DNA from: Acanthosepion pharaonis
Taxonomy: Eukaryota > Mollusca > Cephalopoda > Sepiida > Sepiidae
Length of the DNA: 64,000 bases
Direction of reading: 5' to 3'
Assembly: GCA_903632075.3 (NCBI GenBank)
Contig: CAHIKZ030003459.1
Span: forward strand, 114,701-178,700
Shown here: positions 23,110 to 33,439 of the stretch, one piece after another
How positions within the stretch are numbered: the first letter of the stretch is position 1
How the letters are laid out: every line of letters starts with the position of its first letter
The notes under the pieces: generated by a model
Databases searched by the model: none
Told to the model about the DNA's origin: nothing
Seen by the model: the letters and a program-made list of their open reading frames with translations, nothing else
Made by a program: the position numbers and the translations under genes

Positions 23110-24659
23110 CACTGCGTGCCAAATTATTATCGAGATAACTTTTTTTCTAATATTTCAAAAACCGTCCAATCAATTCACACAAAATTTTCACACAATGTTG
23201 GCAACACTGACCTGCGCAATCACTGAAATTTTCTTACTGATCTGCGCAATGTAAACAAACTGTTTGTTATCAGCACGGTGATTTGAGCGTGCCAAATTAT
23301 TTGTAAGAATTTAGTGAAAAGATGGGTCGTAAAAAGCAGTTTATTTTGATGCTGAAAAAAAAACTATCACCTCAGAACTCTCAAAAGATAAATCGTCCCT
23401 AGAAATTGGAAAAAATGATAGGGAGGTGTCATCAAACAGTGAAAAAAGTTCACCGCCGACCCTACACAATAAAAGGCAAAACGAGGGTTATTTCACGTCG
23501 TCTCATGTCACGACTTAAACGAGAGGCCACGAAGAACCCTGTCAAGAGCTTTTCAGTCGCATTGGGGATCCTACTGTGTCTAAAAGTACTCGGTGTCGGT
23601 ATCTGAGGGAAATAGTAACAACAGTCAAACCTGTATCGAAGTCTCCTTTGACGAGAAATCACATTCAAAATCGATTGAAATGGGCCGATGACAATATGAA
23701 GATTGACTTCTCTAAAGTTTTGTTCACAGACGAAACTTGAGCAACGTTTGATGGGCCAGATAGATGGTGCAATAGCTGGGTAATGAACGGACAGAATCGC
23801 CATCAGTGTTTGAGACGCCAACAAGGCGGTGGATGCATAATTATCTGGGGTGGTATTATTGGAAAAACATTAGTGGGCCCATGGAGAGTACCAGATGGCG
23901 CCAAAATGACTGCTGATGCATACATAGCGTTTATGAAGGAGCATCTTGAACCGTGGATGAAAAGGCAAAGAGTTGCCTTCAGAAGGGCCATTGTTTTTAT
24001 GCAAGATAATGCTCCCTCACATGCTGCTCACAAGACTACTGAATATTTGAAACAGTTGATGGCTTGGATGGACCTCAATAAAAAATGAAGTGGCCAGCAA
24101 ATTCTGCGGATTTGAACCCAATCGAAAATCTTTGGAGCATCATGAAGCGAAGACTGTACGCCAACGGACGACAATTCAGGAGCAACGCTGAGTTGTGGGA
24201 AGCAATTCTTGACATATCTCGCGGCATTACAGCAGATGTCATCCTACAATTAACAAATTCTATAGATCGTCGACTTCTTCAAGTAATTTCAAAACAGGGA
24301 AAGCACATTCCCTATTAATTTGTTTAAAACTGTGCCTTTGTTTTTATCTGTTATTTGTTTGATTATCTTATTTATTAGCTTCTTTTGATCATAAACATTC
24401 ACGTGCAACATTAATAAACGTTTTGTTTGCTCAATTCTGGGAATTTTACTAAACCTTTCTAATAATTTGGCACGCTCAAATTACCGTACTAATAACAAAT
24501 ATGGCGCTAGTTTGTTTACATTGCGCAGATCAGTACGAAAATTTCAGTGATTGCGCAAGTCAGTATTGCCAATATTGTGTGAAAATTTTGTGTGAATTGA
24601 TTGGACGGTTTTTGAAATATTAAAAAAAAGTTATCTCGATAATAATTTGGCAAGCAGTG
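23110..24659 (+). mobile_element. Tc1/mariner-type DNA transposon (1550 bp), TA target duplication
   Basis: CACTGCGTGCCAAATTATT at 23110 pairs with AATAATTTGGCAAGCAGTG ending at 24659. The inverted repeats continue with good similarity for about 190 bp on each side. TA flanks both ends (23108-23109 and 24660-24661). Inner inverted segments share GCGTGCCAAATTATTTGT-like sequence. The element carries one broken transposase in plus orientation. It was inserted into LTR-Y. Confidence 0.9.
23322..24318 (+). pseudogene. Tc1/mariner transposase, broken
   Basis: DDE transposase. The start is ATG at 23322 (MGRKKQFILM), with a stop at 23397 soon after. The N-terminal helix-turn-helix region lies at about 23406-23600 (RCHQTVKKVHRRPYT). 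The first catalytic Asp is in LFTDET near 23730, followed by a stop. The second is in FMQDNAPSH (codon at 24005). The Glu is in DLNPIENLW (codon at 24124). A frameshift lies near 24083. The span from second Asp to Glu is 116 nucleotides, about 38-39 residues, longer than the 34 of classical Tc1. The C-terminus runs to a stop at 24318. At least two stops and two frameshifts make it inactive. Confidence 0.88.
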
Positions 24660-24863
24660 TAGATGTGTATAATAATAATTCGAATTTGTTCTCGTTTAAA
24701 TATTGTGTTCGTCATTATTTGTTCCTTGTTCTGTATTGCATGATATATGTTTGAACAATTTCTTCTACATTTTTTTTACATTAACACGCAATTAACCATG
24801 GCCTTCTGAAATAAACCCCGTTTATTCATTAATTATCTAAAATTCACCGACATTTCCACTACA

Positions 24864-25045
24864 ACATTGAAATTTGCTTTCAAATAGAACCTGTTTTCGC
24901 CGATTTCGATTCGATTTTATAGCTTACGTTGAAGATTTAATTTGGTTTTGGTAAACATTAGAAAACACCTGAAATTATTGAAAATCGATTTGGTTTCGAT
25001 CTAAAAATATTAACAAGTTTAGACAGCTTACACAAAGTTATTCAG
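24864..25045 (-). repeat. Sat1 continuation after LTR-Y
   Basis: Continues the unit broken at 22517, with AAAATCGATTTGGTTTCGATC near 24981. It ends at about 25045 where a different sequence begins. Confidence 0.75.
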
Positions 25046-25089
25046 AATCCCGCTACCACTTTCTTATCAATGTTGAATTTTGTACAAAT

Positions 25090-25313
25090 CTGTGCAAAAA
25101 GTAGATTACAGAGCTTACGCACCTTCATACATATTTTCGGAAAACCTCAGCTTCTGATTGGTCACTTAATATTTAAATCATGTCCGAATATCAATGTCGA
25201 TTTCTGTGCAAAAAGTGGATTACAGAGCTTATTCAGCTTAATACATATTTTCAGAAAATCTCAACTTCTGATTGGTCACTTAATATTTAAACCATGTCCG
25301 AATAACATCGACT
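25090..25313 (+). repeat. Two tandem copies of a ~114-bp unit
   Basis: Units start at 25090 and 25204 with CTGTGCAAAAAGT. They share GATTACAGAGCTTA, ATACATATTTTC, CTTCTGATTGGTCACTTAAT and CATGTCCGAATA. Each carries an ATTGGTCAC (reverse CCAAT) box. Paired boxes of this kind are common in LTR promoters. The surrounding element is not identified. Confidence 0.8.
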
Positions 25314-26829
25314 TAGTTCTTGACCTAACTAAAAAATAATTCCACCAAAATCTATCAATCTTTTTGAGCCTACCACGTGACCTAAGTTAGCAATAAATAT
25401 GAAACGTCATTCATCCTCGACAGTGAGCCGAACAGCATCCTTTGAACGCGTCACACAATTTTAGGTATAGTGGACCGTGGAGTGATGTTGAGTAGAAGTA
25501 GAAGAACACACGTGAGTTAAGATTTCCTGCTAGCCGGTCCAACTGCATGAGAAAGTTGGACTTTAATTAAGTCCAAAGAAGACAAGGAAAAACAAACAAA
25601 ACATTTAATAAGGCAAACAACTTACGTACATATATTCAAAAGATTTACATATGTCCCAAAACAAATGATTGTCCATATTGTCCCAAAGGAATGAGGAGGT
25701 TTACAGAATGAGAACAAAGAAATAACATACCAAATTTATGGCCTTGGATCGTCCGCAGATAAGTGAATAGAAAGTACGTTTTTCTTTCGCTAGGCCGTGC
25801 ACATGTTGACCAGTTTCCACGTGTGTGGACACCCTGGTGGTCAGGAAGGTAAAGAGGCCGTTCTTCCAAGAACGGAATCAAAGACAAAAAGGGCAGAAGA
25901 ATTCTACTCTCTAAAAGGGGCCAAACTCCCATCAACTCAACCCAAGGGAAAACAACTGTGATCTCCCAACATAGGCATTAGGTTAAAGTTCTTTAACATA
26001 ATTTCAGTCTGAAAGAAACACTCACTCACACAGCAATATTTTATCACGAACAAACAACTCAAGTTTTCCACATTCAACTTGATACTCGAATCTTTGTGAA
26101 ACGCTTTCAAGCCCAACATTAATTATTGCAAACCCAATAAACACAGCTTGTTAAGAATTACTTACTCCAACCGCAGATTGTAAGGCCCTTACAGTAAGGG
26201 CCTATTGGTTGAAAGATTTATTTTGGGGGTTACCAATTGTAAAGGTGTCCGTTTGTAGATAAACCAATACTATTTATATTATTATACTTTCAACGTACGG
26301 GATTCAAGTAAACAACAAAACCCCCAAACTGTGAATCAACAAGTATATATTGAAATAACATACAAGAACAAACATGCAATAAAATTGTATTCAATTTGTA
26401 GATTAAGGGAAAGAAGTTGTTCCCCTTTAATTGTAATTTGATTTGTAATTGATTGTTCGAAGAAAGTTCTTTTTGAGAGAAAAATGTTCAGGAATCAAGG
26501 TCTGTTTGTTAGAAAGAAAACACAAGAATACAGTTAATCAAAAATGTGTTGTGTTATAGAATGGTTCGAAATCAACAGAGTCCTAGTTGATTGAGCTTGG
26601 TTAAGTCACAGAGAGAAATGTAAGTTTATATTACGAAATTCTGTGTCTGTGTGTGTTTGAAATGTTATGAGCAAGATCGTGGACTTGTATGGACAAATTA
26701 ATTTTACTGGATCTTACTGACGACTTGTGAAAAAGTCATCTCTTTTATGGAAAGCGGTTGCTATGTTTTTACCACGCCCTACCCTTTTTCCATAAAAGAG
26801 GCGACTTTTTCACAAGTACATATTTTATA
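25314..26829. other. No gene seen; short hairpins
   Basis: Mixed sequence, not Sat1 or Sat2. Contains TTGGACTTTAATTAAGTCCAA near 25555 and AGGCCCTTAC/GTAAGGGCCT (26183-26203, 10-bp arms, one-base loop). A larger inverted repeat at 26723-26817 is listed separately. Open frames at 25645-26119 (-) encode nothing that I recognise. It may include LTRs of an unassigned family. Confidence 0.4.
26723..26817. repeat. Inverted repeat with 31-bp arms
   Basis: Arms 26723-26753 and 26787-26817 are complementary except for two adjacent bases. The 33-base spacer contains CACGCCCTACCC. It lies just before Sat2. Confidence 0.8.
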
Positions 26830-27002
26830 ATTTTTAAAAATATACATAATAATGCAAAATAACCAAAATATATATATTCCAACTGAAATCAACTGAAGTC
26901 ATTAATATGGAAAATAAACAAAATGTACATATATTCGATTGAAAGAAATAAATAATATATAATTAACAAAAATGTCCATATTTTTCAATTAAAATCTGTA
27001 AT
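26830..27002 (-). repeat. Sat2, reverse orientation, left of gypsy C
   Basis: Units with AATAACCAAAATATATATATT and GAAGTCATTAATATGGAAAAT. The last five bases, GTAAT (26998-27002), are repeated at 39705-39709 on the far side of gypsy C, where Sat2 continues. Confidence 0.75.
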
Positions 27003-27419
27003 TGTTGTGGACCCAGAATACGTCCGAAAGAAAACTCGAACTCAGCAATTTAGTGAAAACAGATTATTAACAAAAAGAACGAATACAAAAGTGTTGCATG
27101 TCTGACTGACAGCAAAGTACAGTAGTCAACTCGTCAACAAAATTTAACAGTCCCCCCCACTAGGAATGTATGTGGTACAAGGCCGAGTTTAATATGGGTT
27201 TATCCGAGCCCGTATGCTCAGCCAAAAAATATACCTTTTGAACCCGCCTCCACGGACGAATCTTTGCCCTTCGGCAAAGCTTCGTCCGGGTTCCTCTCTG
27301 CCAAAGCAGAGAGTTCGACAGAAGTCGTACGTACACAGAAGACGTAGACTGCTCATTTGAGAGGCATAATATGGTAATAGGACGAGACCATTTAGTCCAT
27401 CAAGGTAGGTCCCATAACA
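27003..27419 (-). mobile_element. 3' LTR of gypsy C (417 bp)
   Basis: Shares CCCTTCGGCAAAGCTTCGTC, TTCCTCTCTGCCAAAGC, GAGAGTTCGACAGAAG and AGGTAGGTCCCATAACA with the pieces at 30824-30997 and 39400-39704. The GGCAAAGC and CTCTCTGCCAAAGCAGAGAG stretches form small hairpins. On the minus strand it begins TGTTATGGGACC and ends GGGTCCACAACA. Confidence 0.85.
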
Positions 27420-27648
27420 CTCCCCTCCCAAGCCTTTACCTCCGCAGGAGTCTCAATATCGTCTCCTTTTTGGATTGATGACGAGAGGTTCCGTGGACTT
27501 CCGCTTTCTTTTAGATCGTCGCGGTTCTGGAGCTGCTTGGGGTATTTGAATGTCGAAGGTGTCGTAAATGGTATCCATAACTTCTTCTTCCTGGGGAGTA
27601 CTGTTGAAGTCATGTAACAGTCGTTTCCTGATTTGATTCAGGTGTCTC

Positions 27649-28500
27649 TTATGAGAGAAACGAGGGCCTTATGTAGACCATATTTCCAATCCTCTTTTCT
27701 ATCGTACCAGGTTTCCAGAAAGATGTGTTATTTTTAAACATCTTGAAGAATACTTTTTCCCCTGGGGTGTATTTTTTCATTAGTACAATAGAGGTCGGAC
27801 ATTGTTTTGTTTGTTTGGGCAGCAATTTATCAAAAACGGATCTTACTTTACGCGCAAACATTATTTCTTCCTGAGATAGTGAAGCTGGTGCGTTAACATT
27901 TGGCGTGACCCTGTAAACTTGTAAAAACTGCTCCAGGGCCTTTTCCTTTGGAGTGCCGCAAGATTTTTTTCAGGACTCTTTTTAGGGTGTCTACGAAGCG
28001 TTCTGCTTGACCATTCGATCTCGGGTGATATGGTGGGGTCGTAATGTGCTTTATCTGAAAAATATCGCAGAACTCTTTAAAGACGGTCGAAGTAAATTGA
28101 GTTCCGTTGTCACTGACCAAGCAATCTACTACCCCAAAACGAACAAATAACTCGTGGGGGTAGACTATTGTTGCCTCCGTAGTGGGATTTTTTTACATCG
28201 GAACACGTCCGGCTATTTTGAATAACTATCTACTACAATTAAATAGTAGAATCCCTCTAGCGGTCCCGCAAAGTCCACGTGGATCCTTGACCAAGGTCGG
28301 CCCGTCTTTGGTCACGGTTTATGTGTGATAGGTGGTGCTTTTGCCGCCAATGCACAGCCCTTGCATGTGTTGACCACATTTTCGATGTCCTGGTCCATTT
28401 TAGGCCAGTATACGTAGCTGCGCATTAGACTTTTCATCCTATTTTTACCCGGATGCCCAATGTGAAAATCCTTCAGGATTCTCTTCTGTAATTTTTTGGA
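27649..28500 (-). pseudogene. Gypsy C integrase
   Basis: Minus strand, several frames. Near 28430-28370 a segment reads YVYWPKMDQDIENVV and then the CxxC of the zinc finger. The core follows with a VDFAGPLEGFYYLIVVDS-like segment at about 28270. 28120-27893 contains MVSDNGTQFTSTVFKE with the second Asp and PRSNGQAERFVDTLKR with the Glu. 27861-27649 is the C-terminal module (GEKVFFKMFKNNTSFWKPG). The pattern is that of K02A2.6-type gypsy integrases. Frameshifts at about 27950 and 28200 break it. Confidence 0.8.
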
Positions 28501-28863
28501 ATGACGACTCTCTCGCTGTATAGGAGTACCTCGTCACATAGGGAAAAACTGTCTGATATGTGTTGGTCCTTCTCTGAAATTTTTGTTTTTGTTACGCTAA
28601 TGAATTCATCATTGCGGGCTTCATGTTTTATTTCTTGTAGCGTCACAGGAAATTCTCTTATAGTGCTACACAATAGTTTTCCCCCCCTCCGTTCGTAGTG
28701 AAGCGATCGCAGAATCTTCTAAGGTTTCCCCATGTCTTGGAACCAGTCTAGAAAGTCCGTCAGCGTGACAGATTTTTTTCGAGGAGAGGTAATCCAACTT
28801 GAAGTTGTAATTTAGGAGAATTATTCCCCACCTCAACAATCTGTTTGCCGTATAACCGGGTAA

Positions 28864-29346
28864 TCACTTTTTTGACCCGAAAATACTGAGTAACGGTTTA
28901 TGGTCCGTTTGTAATGTGAAAAATCTTCCGTGTATGTAACGGTGAAATTTCGTGACTGCGAATATGATTGCTAATGCTTCTTTTTCTATTTGGGAATAGT
29001 TCTTTTTCTCTGGGAGCAGGATCCTTGATGCATAAGCGATGGGATTTTGCGTTCCATCTGGCATTTTATGAAGGATGCACACTCCTATTCCATACGAGCT
29101 TGCGTCGCTAGCAACTATGATCTCGAGATTCGGGTCGTAGTGCGTAAGGAATAAATCCGATGTTAGGACTTTGATAGTTTTCTCGAATGCCTCCTGCCAT
29201 TCGGGTTTCCATTTCCAAATTTTATCTTTTCTTAAAAGCTCGTTCAGCGGGGCACGAAGGTTATGTATATTTGGGATAAACGCTTGGTAGTAATTCACTA
29301 ACCCCAAAAAGCTCCGTAGTGCTGTGACGTTTTCAGGAGCCGGCAT
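28864..29346 (-). pseudogene. Gypsy C RT C-terminus and RNase H
   Basis: 160 residues open on the minus strand. RT thumb and connection (TALRSFLGLVNYYQAFIPN, then LRAPLNELLRK) lead to RNase H, with SDASSYGIGVCI (first Asp), EKEALAIIFAVTKFHRYIHG (Glu) and LQTDHKPLLSIF (next Asp). This is the best-preserved part of gypsy C. It is typical of the Ty3/gypsy order RT-RNase H-integrase. Confidence 0.88.
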
Positions 29347-29399
29347 GTCCTTATTTGCAGTGGCCCTTTTCTGGGTCCGGTCTCCTAATGTCTTTGTCT

Positions 29400-30060
29400 A
29401 TGATGTGACCCAAATATTTGATTTCTTTCATGAAGAAGTCTTATTTGCCTTCCTTTATTTTGAAGCCATAGTTTTGTATTCGTGAAAATACTTTGTGGGT
29501 GTGTTCCCGGTGTTGTTCCAAGCTTTTACTGTTTATCAAGATGTCGTCTCGGTAAGCCATTGAAAAGTCAAGTCCACCCAGCATGGTGTCTATAACCTGC
29601 TGACAAATGGCTGGTGCGACTTTTACTCCAAATGCAAGCCTTTCAAATTTCTATAAGCCTCTATGTGTATTTATACATAGTAACTTTTAGCTTTCTTCCT
29701 CAACGGGTATCTGGAGATAAGCTTCGCTGAGATCGATTTTCGAAAAGAACTTGCCTTCATTAAGTTTTGTAAAAACTTCTTCCGGGCTTGGAAGTGGGTA
29801 ATGATAATCTTTTAGTGCTGAGTTTAGTCCAGTAGAAAAATATACGCACACGCTGATTTCCTTAGACTTCTTCTTTACATACACTACTGGTTCTGCCCAT
29901 TGGCTATATTCAACTTTAGATAAAACGACAGTCTCTACAAGTCTGTCTCATTCCTTGTCTATTTCCTTTAACGAGGCGAAAGGCACATTCCTTTTTTTCC
30001 TAAATATTGGTTGAATGTTCTCTTTTAGCTCATATTTTTGCATCTACCAAGGCCAGCCGA
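29400..30060 (-). pseudogene. Gypsy C reverse transcriptase core
   Basis: Minus strand. 29884-29687 reads ALKDYHYPLPSPEEVFTKLN and then FFSKIDLSEAYLQIPV, the fingers and palm motif with the first catalytic Asp. Near 29570-29540 the frame reads MAYRDDILINSKSLEQH, so YxDD keeps both Asp residues but has Arg at the x position, where Leu is usual. 30060-29890 carries weak fingers sequence. Frameshifted and shortened; the gag and protease region upstream (30060-30660) is not recognisable. Confidence 0.75.
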
Positions 30061-30668
30061 AAAGACCTCGGGGAAGGTCTCTTTTAATTCATTTCTTAGT
30101 TTATCTGACTAGGTCGTCTGATTTTCTATTTTCTGACAAAAAGTATTAATTGGTAAAATCCCAGAGATTGAACCTACAATCTATTTCGAATAGATCTTCA
30201 TATCTTCTGAAATATGAAGCGGCGAAGGTTTTATCTTCATCTGGCGAATAAGTGAAATTGTCAATTGCACTCCAAATCGCGTTTTGTAAAAAAAAGTAGT
30301 TTCGCTCTCGGTATTTTGACCCTTATTCGACCTTGTTTGTAGAAGCAATTCTTCAAACCTTTTCTGTTGTTCTATCGTTGTCGCTGTAATTTTAATTGTT
30401 CTTAGGGTTTTTGTTGTAATTCCAATTGTTTTTCTTCGTTTCATCGTTGTTGTTCAAACTGGACTCTAACCAGTTCTAAAATAGTAGCTTTAAACTCTTC
30501 CGTGTTTTAATTTTCAGTATTACGCTTCTAACGTGATTTTAATTGTACCCAACCTTTGTGTTGCTTGGAGGGGAAGAGAAAAAAATCACTTTTTTTTCTC
30601 TTTAAATATGTTATTCTCGTACACAGTAGTTTTTTTTGGACAACCGCGGAAAGTAAAGTTTATAACTT

Positions 30669-30823
30669 CAGTGCCAGTGTTGTAGACACTGGTAAACAAA
30701 TTTTTTTTCTTTTATGGTTTTTCGTGAAGTACTTTAAATCCTCGTCACCAGTGTTGTATACACTGGTAAACAAATTTTTTCCTTTATGGTTCTCCCATGG
30801 AGTTCTTAAATCCTCGTCGCCAG
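30669..30823 (-). repeat. Gypsy C primer binding site in a triplicated ~75-bp unit
   Basis: The LTR end followed on the minus strand by CTGGCGACGAGGATTTAAG is a classic gypsy primer binding site (TGGCGACGAGGAT, 30810-30822). It is complementary to a tRNA ending CGTCGCCA, such as tRNA-Ser. The CAGTGTTG...ACACTGGTAAACAAATT junction block recurs near 30674 and 30749, and its CAGTGTTG start again at 30821. Copies of the site and LTR tip are therefore repeated in tandem outside the LTR. Confidence 0.7.
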
Positions 30824-30997
30824 TGTTGCGGACCCAGAATAGGTAAAAAATATACCCTTTGAAACCGCCAAGTACAGGGCCTTTTCCCTTCGGCAAAGCT
30901 ACGTCCGGGTTCCTCTCTGCCAAAGCAGAGAGTTCGACAGAAGTTGTACACAGAAGACGTACACGTAGTTGTACACAGAAGACGTCAACGATATTTA
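30824..30997 (-). mobile_element. Gypsy C 5' LTR, part next to the primer binding site
   Basis: Begins TGTTGCGGACCCAGAATAGG, lacks the roughly 200 bp present in the 3' LTR before AAAAATATACC, then matches through GAGAGTTCGACAGAAG. It ends with CGTCAACGATATTTA (30983-30997), which is found again at 39400-39414 on the other side of the LINE. Confidence 0.75.
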
Positions 30998-31381
30998 TTA
31001 CTGAATATTACAGTAAATGTGGCACAAGGCCGAAAAAGAGGACGGGGGAAAAAGGACGGTCATCATTTGTCTTAATTTATAACTTAGCTAGCTACAACCA
31101 CTGACAACCACATACAAAACAATAATCCTAGCACCAAAACAACACATTCATACTTACCTTTCTTACTACATCCACCAAAATGCCTCATTGTCTCAATGAA
31201 AGTCCTAAATAGTGCCCATATGTACAAATCGTTGTCTGTGAGGGGTGGGGAATAAAAAACAGCAAGCTAAAAACATCCCAATGATATATATACAATATGG
31301 TTATAAACTATTTACAAGAAACTAAACAAAATCATGTTAATAATAAAAAAACCCCACAAACCACAATGTGGCAGAAAAATC

Positions 31382-31442
31382 AGTTAACTAGACGAAATCG
31401 ATGCGGGACTTAAAGTCCTGCATCGATTTCGTCTAGTTAACT
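31382..31442. repeat. 61-bp near-perfect palindrome in LINE 3' UTR
   Basis: Arms 31382-31411 and 31413-31442 (30 bp each) are complementary except at one base and meet at a single-base centre. The LINE relative at 43640-43672 has only the left arm. The right arm is thus an inverted copy made at this site, next to the (TA)n tract where the Penelope-like element begins. Confidence 0.85.
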
Positions 31443-31449
31443 TATTTAT

Positions 31450-31512
<63 letters not shown>
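31440..31512. repeat. (TA)n tract at left edge of the Penelope-like element
   Basis: About 55 bp of TA repeats. A matching (TA)n tract lies at 33516-33559 on the right edge. Confidence 0.9.
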
Positions 31513-31515
<3 letters not shown>

Positions 31516-31627
31516 AAATATAGTCTTAAGGTGTGCTATATTTATGGGATAAAGTGCTCAATATCAGAGATAGAGCGTGTGTAAATATAAAAGTGAACAT
31601 AGAAGTCAACACTTAGAGGCGTCAGTC

Positions 31628-31665
31628 TGTTTCATGCTATATGCAATCGTCAGGCCACATATGCT
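31628..31665 (-). ncRNA. Degenerate hammerhead-like motif (Penelope pseudo-LTR)
   Basis: On the minus strand, the sense strand of the element, CTGACGA (complement of 31647-31653) and GAAAC (complement of 31629-31633) match the hammerhead core around a TGC/GCA stem. After GAAAC comes AGACTGACGCC, so the base expected to be U16.1 is A. Stem III cannot close and cleavage is unlikely. Confidence 0.4.
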
Positions 31666-32099
31666 GTTATTTTTCTCGGCTATTTATATATATACGGGTT
31701 AGTGGTGCATTCTGGGTATTCTATTATGGCGGTTATTTTTTACCGGAAGTCGCTTTGTTTATTTATTTGGGTCAAATTATATTGCTTTTTTTTTTATTTT
31801 CTTATTTTTTATATATTTATTTATTAACGTAGTAAAAATTTGTTTATATCACGTATTTAACAGTTTTGTTTTGGTTTGAGAATTTAATTCAAGCTATTTG
31901 TTCAATTTTGGGGTTGGTTGTTGTAGTTCATTCTAACTATTATTTTGGCGGGAACAGTTTTTAATTTGGGATTGGTTTGTCTATTTACTTGGATGAATTT
32001 AGGTCAATTTATTTGTATATTTTTCTTTTCGGTTTTCGGTTTTTAAGCAATATAGTATTTATTTATTTATTTATTTTTATTTTTTATTAGTGTATTTGT

Positions 32100-32776
32100 T
32101 TGTTTTTATTTTTTCCGTTTTTCATTTTTTAGGTTACGTAGTAAAAAATTATTTTCATGCCTGCATTTTGAGATGAGCTCGGATCTTTTATTTAATAATT
32201 TATTTTGGTCGGGGAAAGTAATGATAGCTATTTTTTCCTCCAAGCAAAGTTTGCAAGTTTTTGATTGGTTGTTGTAGGCTGATGACTTTTTCCTTATCTT
32301 TCAAGATATTTTTGGTGTGATGTGCGTTTTGTTTTTTATTTCCCAGATATACTTAGAAAGCATAGTACTGTTCGCATATTTACTATTTGTGAACGATGTT
32401 TTGTGTGTATAATTTCTTTGCTTCCAGGGTCCTTCAGTTACTCCTATGTATACTTTTTTTCTTCATTATCTGGTGATTTTATCGTAGCTTGGTATATTAC
32501 GTTGTTTTGTAAACAATTTCCGTTTAAGGGACATTCGTTCTTTATTCTGCAGTTGCACGTGGGTTTAATTTGTTCGTGTGGTTTGTTGATAATTTTCCTA
32601 TTGTTTTTTTTATTATTTGTGCCATGTTCTCGGTGCAGCTGTAGCTGATTTTTTACTGTGTTTTTGTTGAATATCTTGTGTAAGGTGCTTGATTCTGGGA
32701 AGTGTTTGTGTAAGAGTTTGAAGAATATTTTTCCTACGTTTGTTTTACGTTCTTGCTGTACGGTGGGTTGAACCAT
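32100..32776 (-). pseudogene. Penelope GIY-YIG endonuclease domain
   Basis: 32776-32444 reads PTCNCRIKNECPLNGNCLQN, the cysteine-rich CCHH-like lead-in, then NVIYQATIKSPDNEEKKYTG, the GIY-YIG strand pair. After a frameshift near 32440 the domain continues with the conserved Arg and His-helix positions and a lysine-rich tail to about 32100. Canonical Penelope-like elements make one protein with RT followed by this nuclease; the order here (RT at 33400-32853, then nuclease) agrees. Confidence 0.8.
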
Positions 32777-32852
32777 ATGATATTTCTTCTCCTGTTGGTC
32801 TTTTTTGTATTCTGTGGTGAATATGTGAGTATTGCTGGGAATCCGCTATCTT

Positions 32853-33400
32853 TTAGGGCCGTTTCATAGTCTTTCTTAGCTTTGTTGAATAGGGATTCAT
32901 TGGAGGAATTGTCGGTGAGCCTGCGGTTAATCGATTTTGGTATCTGATTATAGAAGGCGGATGGTTTGAGGATGTGTGTATGTAGAGTGGTTTATCGTTA
33001 GGTTTTCTGTATGGTTTATATGTGCCTTCTCTTAGATTGAAGGTAACATCTAGGAAATCTACTTCGTTTAGATTAGTTTTTATATCTATGTCGAATCCGT
33101 TATTTTTAAAAATCTTTATTATTGCTTTTCTAGTTTTGTCTGTGTTTTGTTTGTTACAGTTTCTTAAGATTATGAGACCGTCGTCCCTGTAGAGTCCTGT
33201 GTCATTTTTATCTATTATTTTGCTCAGTTCGTGTAGTAAATAAATGCCTATGATTTCGCATGCCTCTGCACCGTCAAAGCTTCCCATTGTAGTGTCAAAT
33301 ATCCCATCTTTCTTTATCCATGCTTCTTCGTTGTGGAATAATAATGATTTACGGGAGTGCTTAATGATGTTGATTTCGCTTGGTTTTATTATTATTTGTT
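32853..33400 (-). pseudogene. Penelope reverse transcriptase, C-terminal half
   Basis: 33287-32853 begins MGSFDGAEACEIIGIYLLHE, then GLYRDDGLIILRN with an intact catalytic YRDD, the NGFDIDIKTNLNEVDFLDV block and a YRKPNDKPLYIHTSSNHPP segment. All of these are diagnostic of Penelope-like RT. Upstream codons to about 33400 (FHNEEAWIKKDGIFDTT) are in frame. The RT N-terminal half is absent, replaced by the inverted terminal repeat, so the copy is 5'-truncated. A frameshift separates it from the nuclease. Confidence 0.88.
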
Positions 33401-33439
33401 CCTGAAGTTGATGGCCTTATCTAGCATTATAGCAATTTA

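Larger units (their letters stand above)
22518..24863 (+). mobile_element. Solo LTR, family Y, with nested Tc1-like element
   Basis: The block starts TGTTGGGATAG and ends TTTCCACTACA, and is flanked on both sides by ACAT (22514-22517 and 24864-24867). Joining the flanks restores a Sat1 unit, so the 4-bp repeat is a target duplication. Without the DNA transposon it would be about 795 bp. A TATAAAGG box near 22904 and AATAAA near 24810 suggest plus orientation. There is no internal coding region, so this is a solo LTR left after recombination. Confidence 0.75.

Noticed and set aside
32322..32648. 108-codon plus-strand frame with hydrophobic residues
   Set aside because: It is the reverse strand of the Penelope GIY-YIG region and is explained by that gene.
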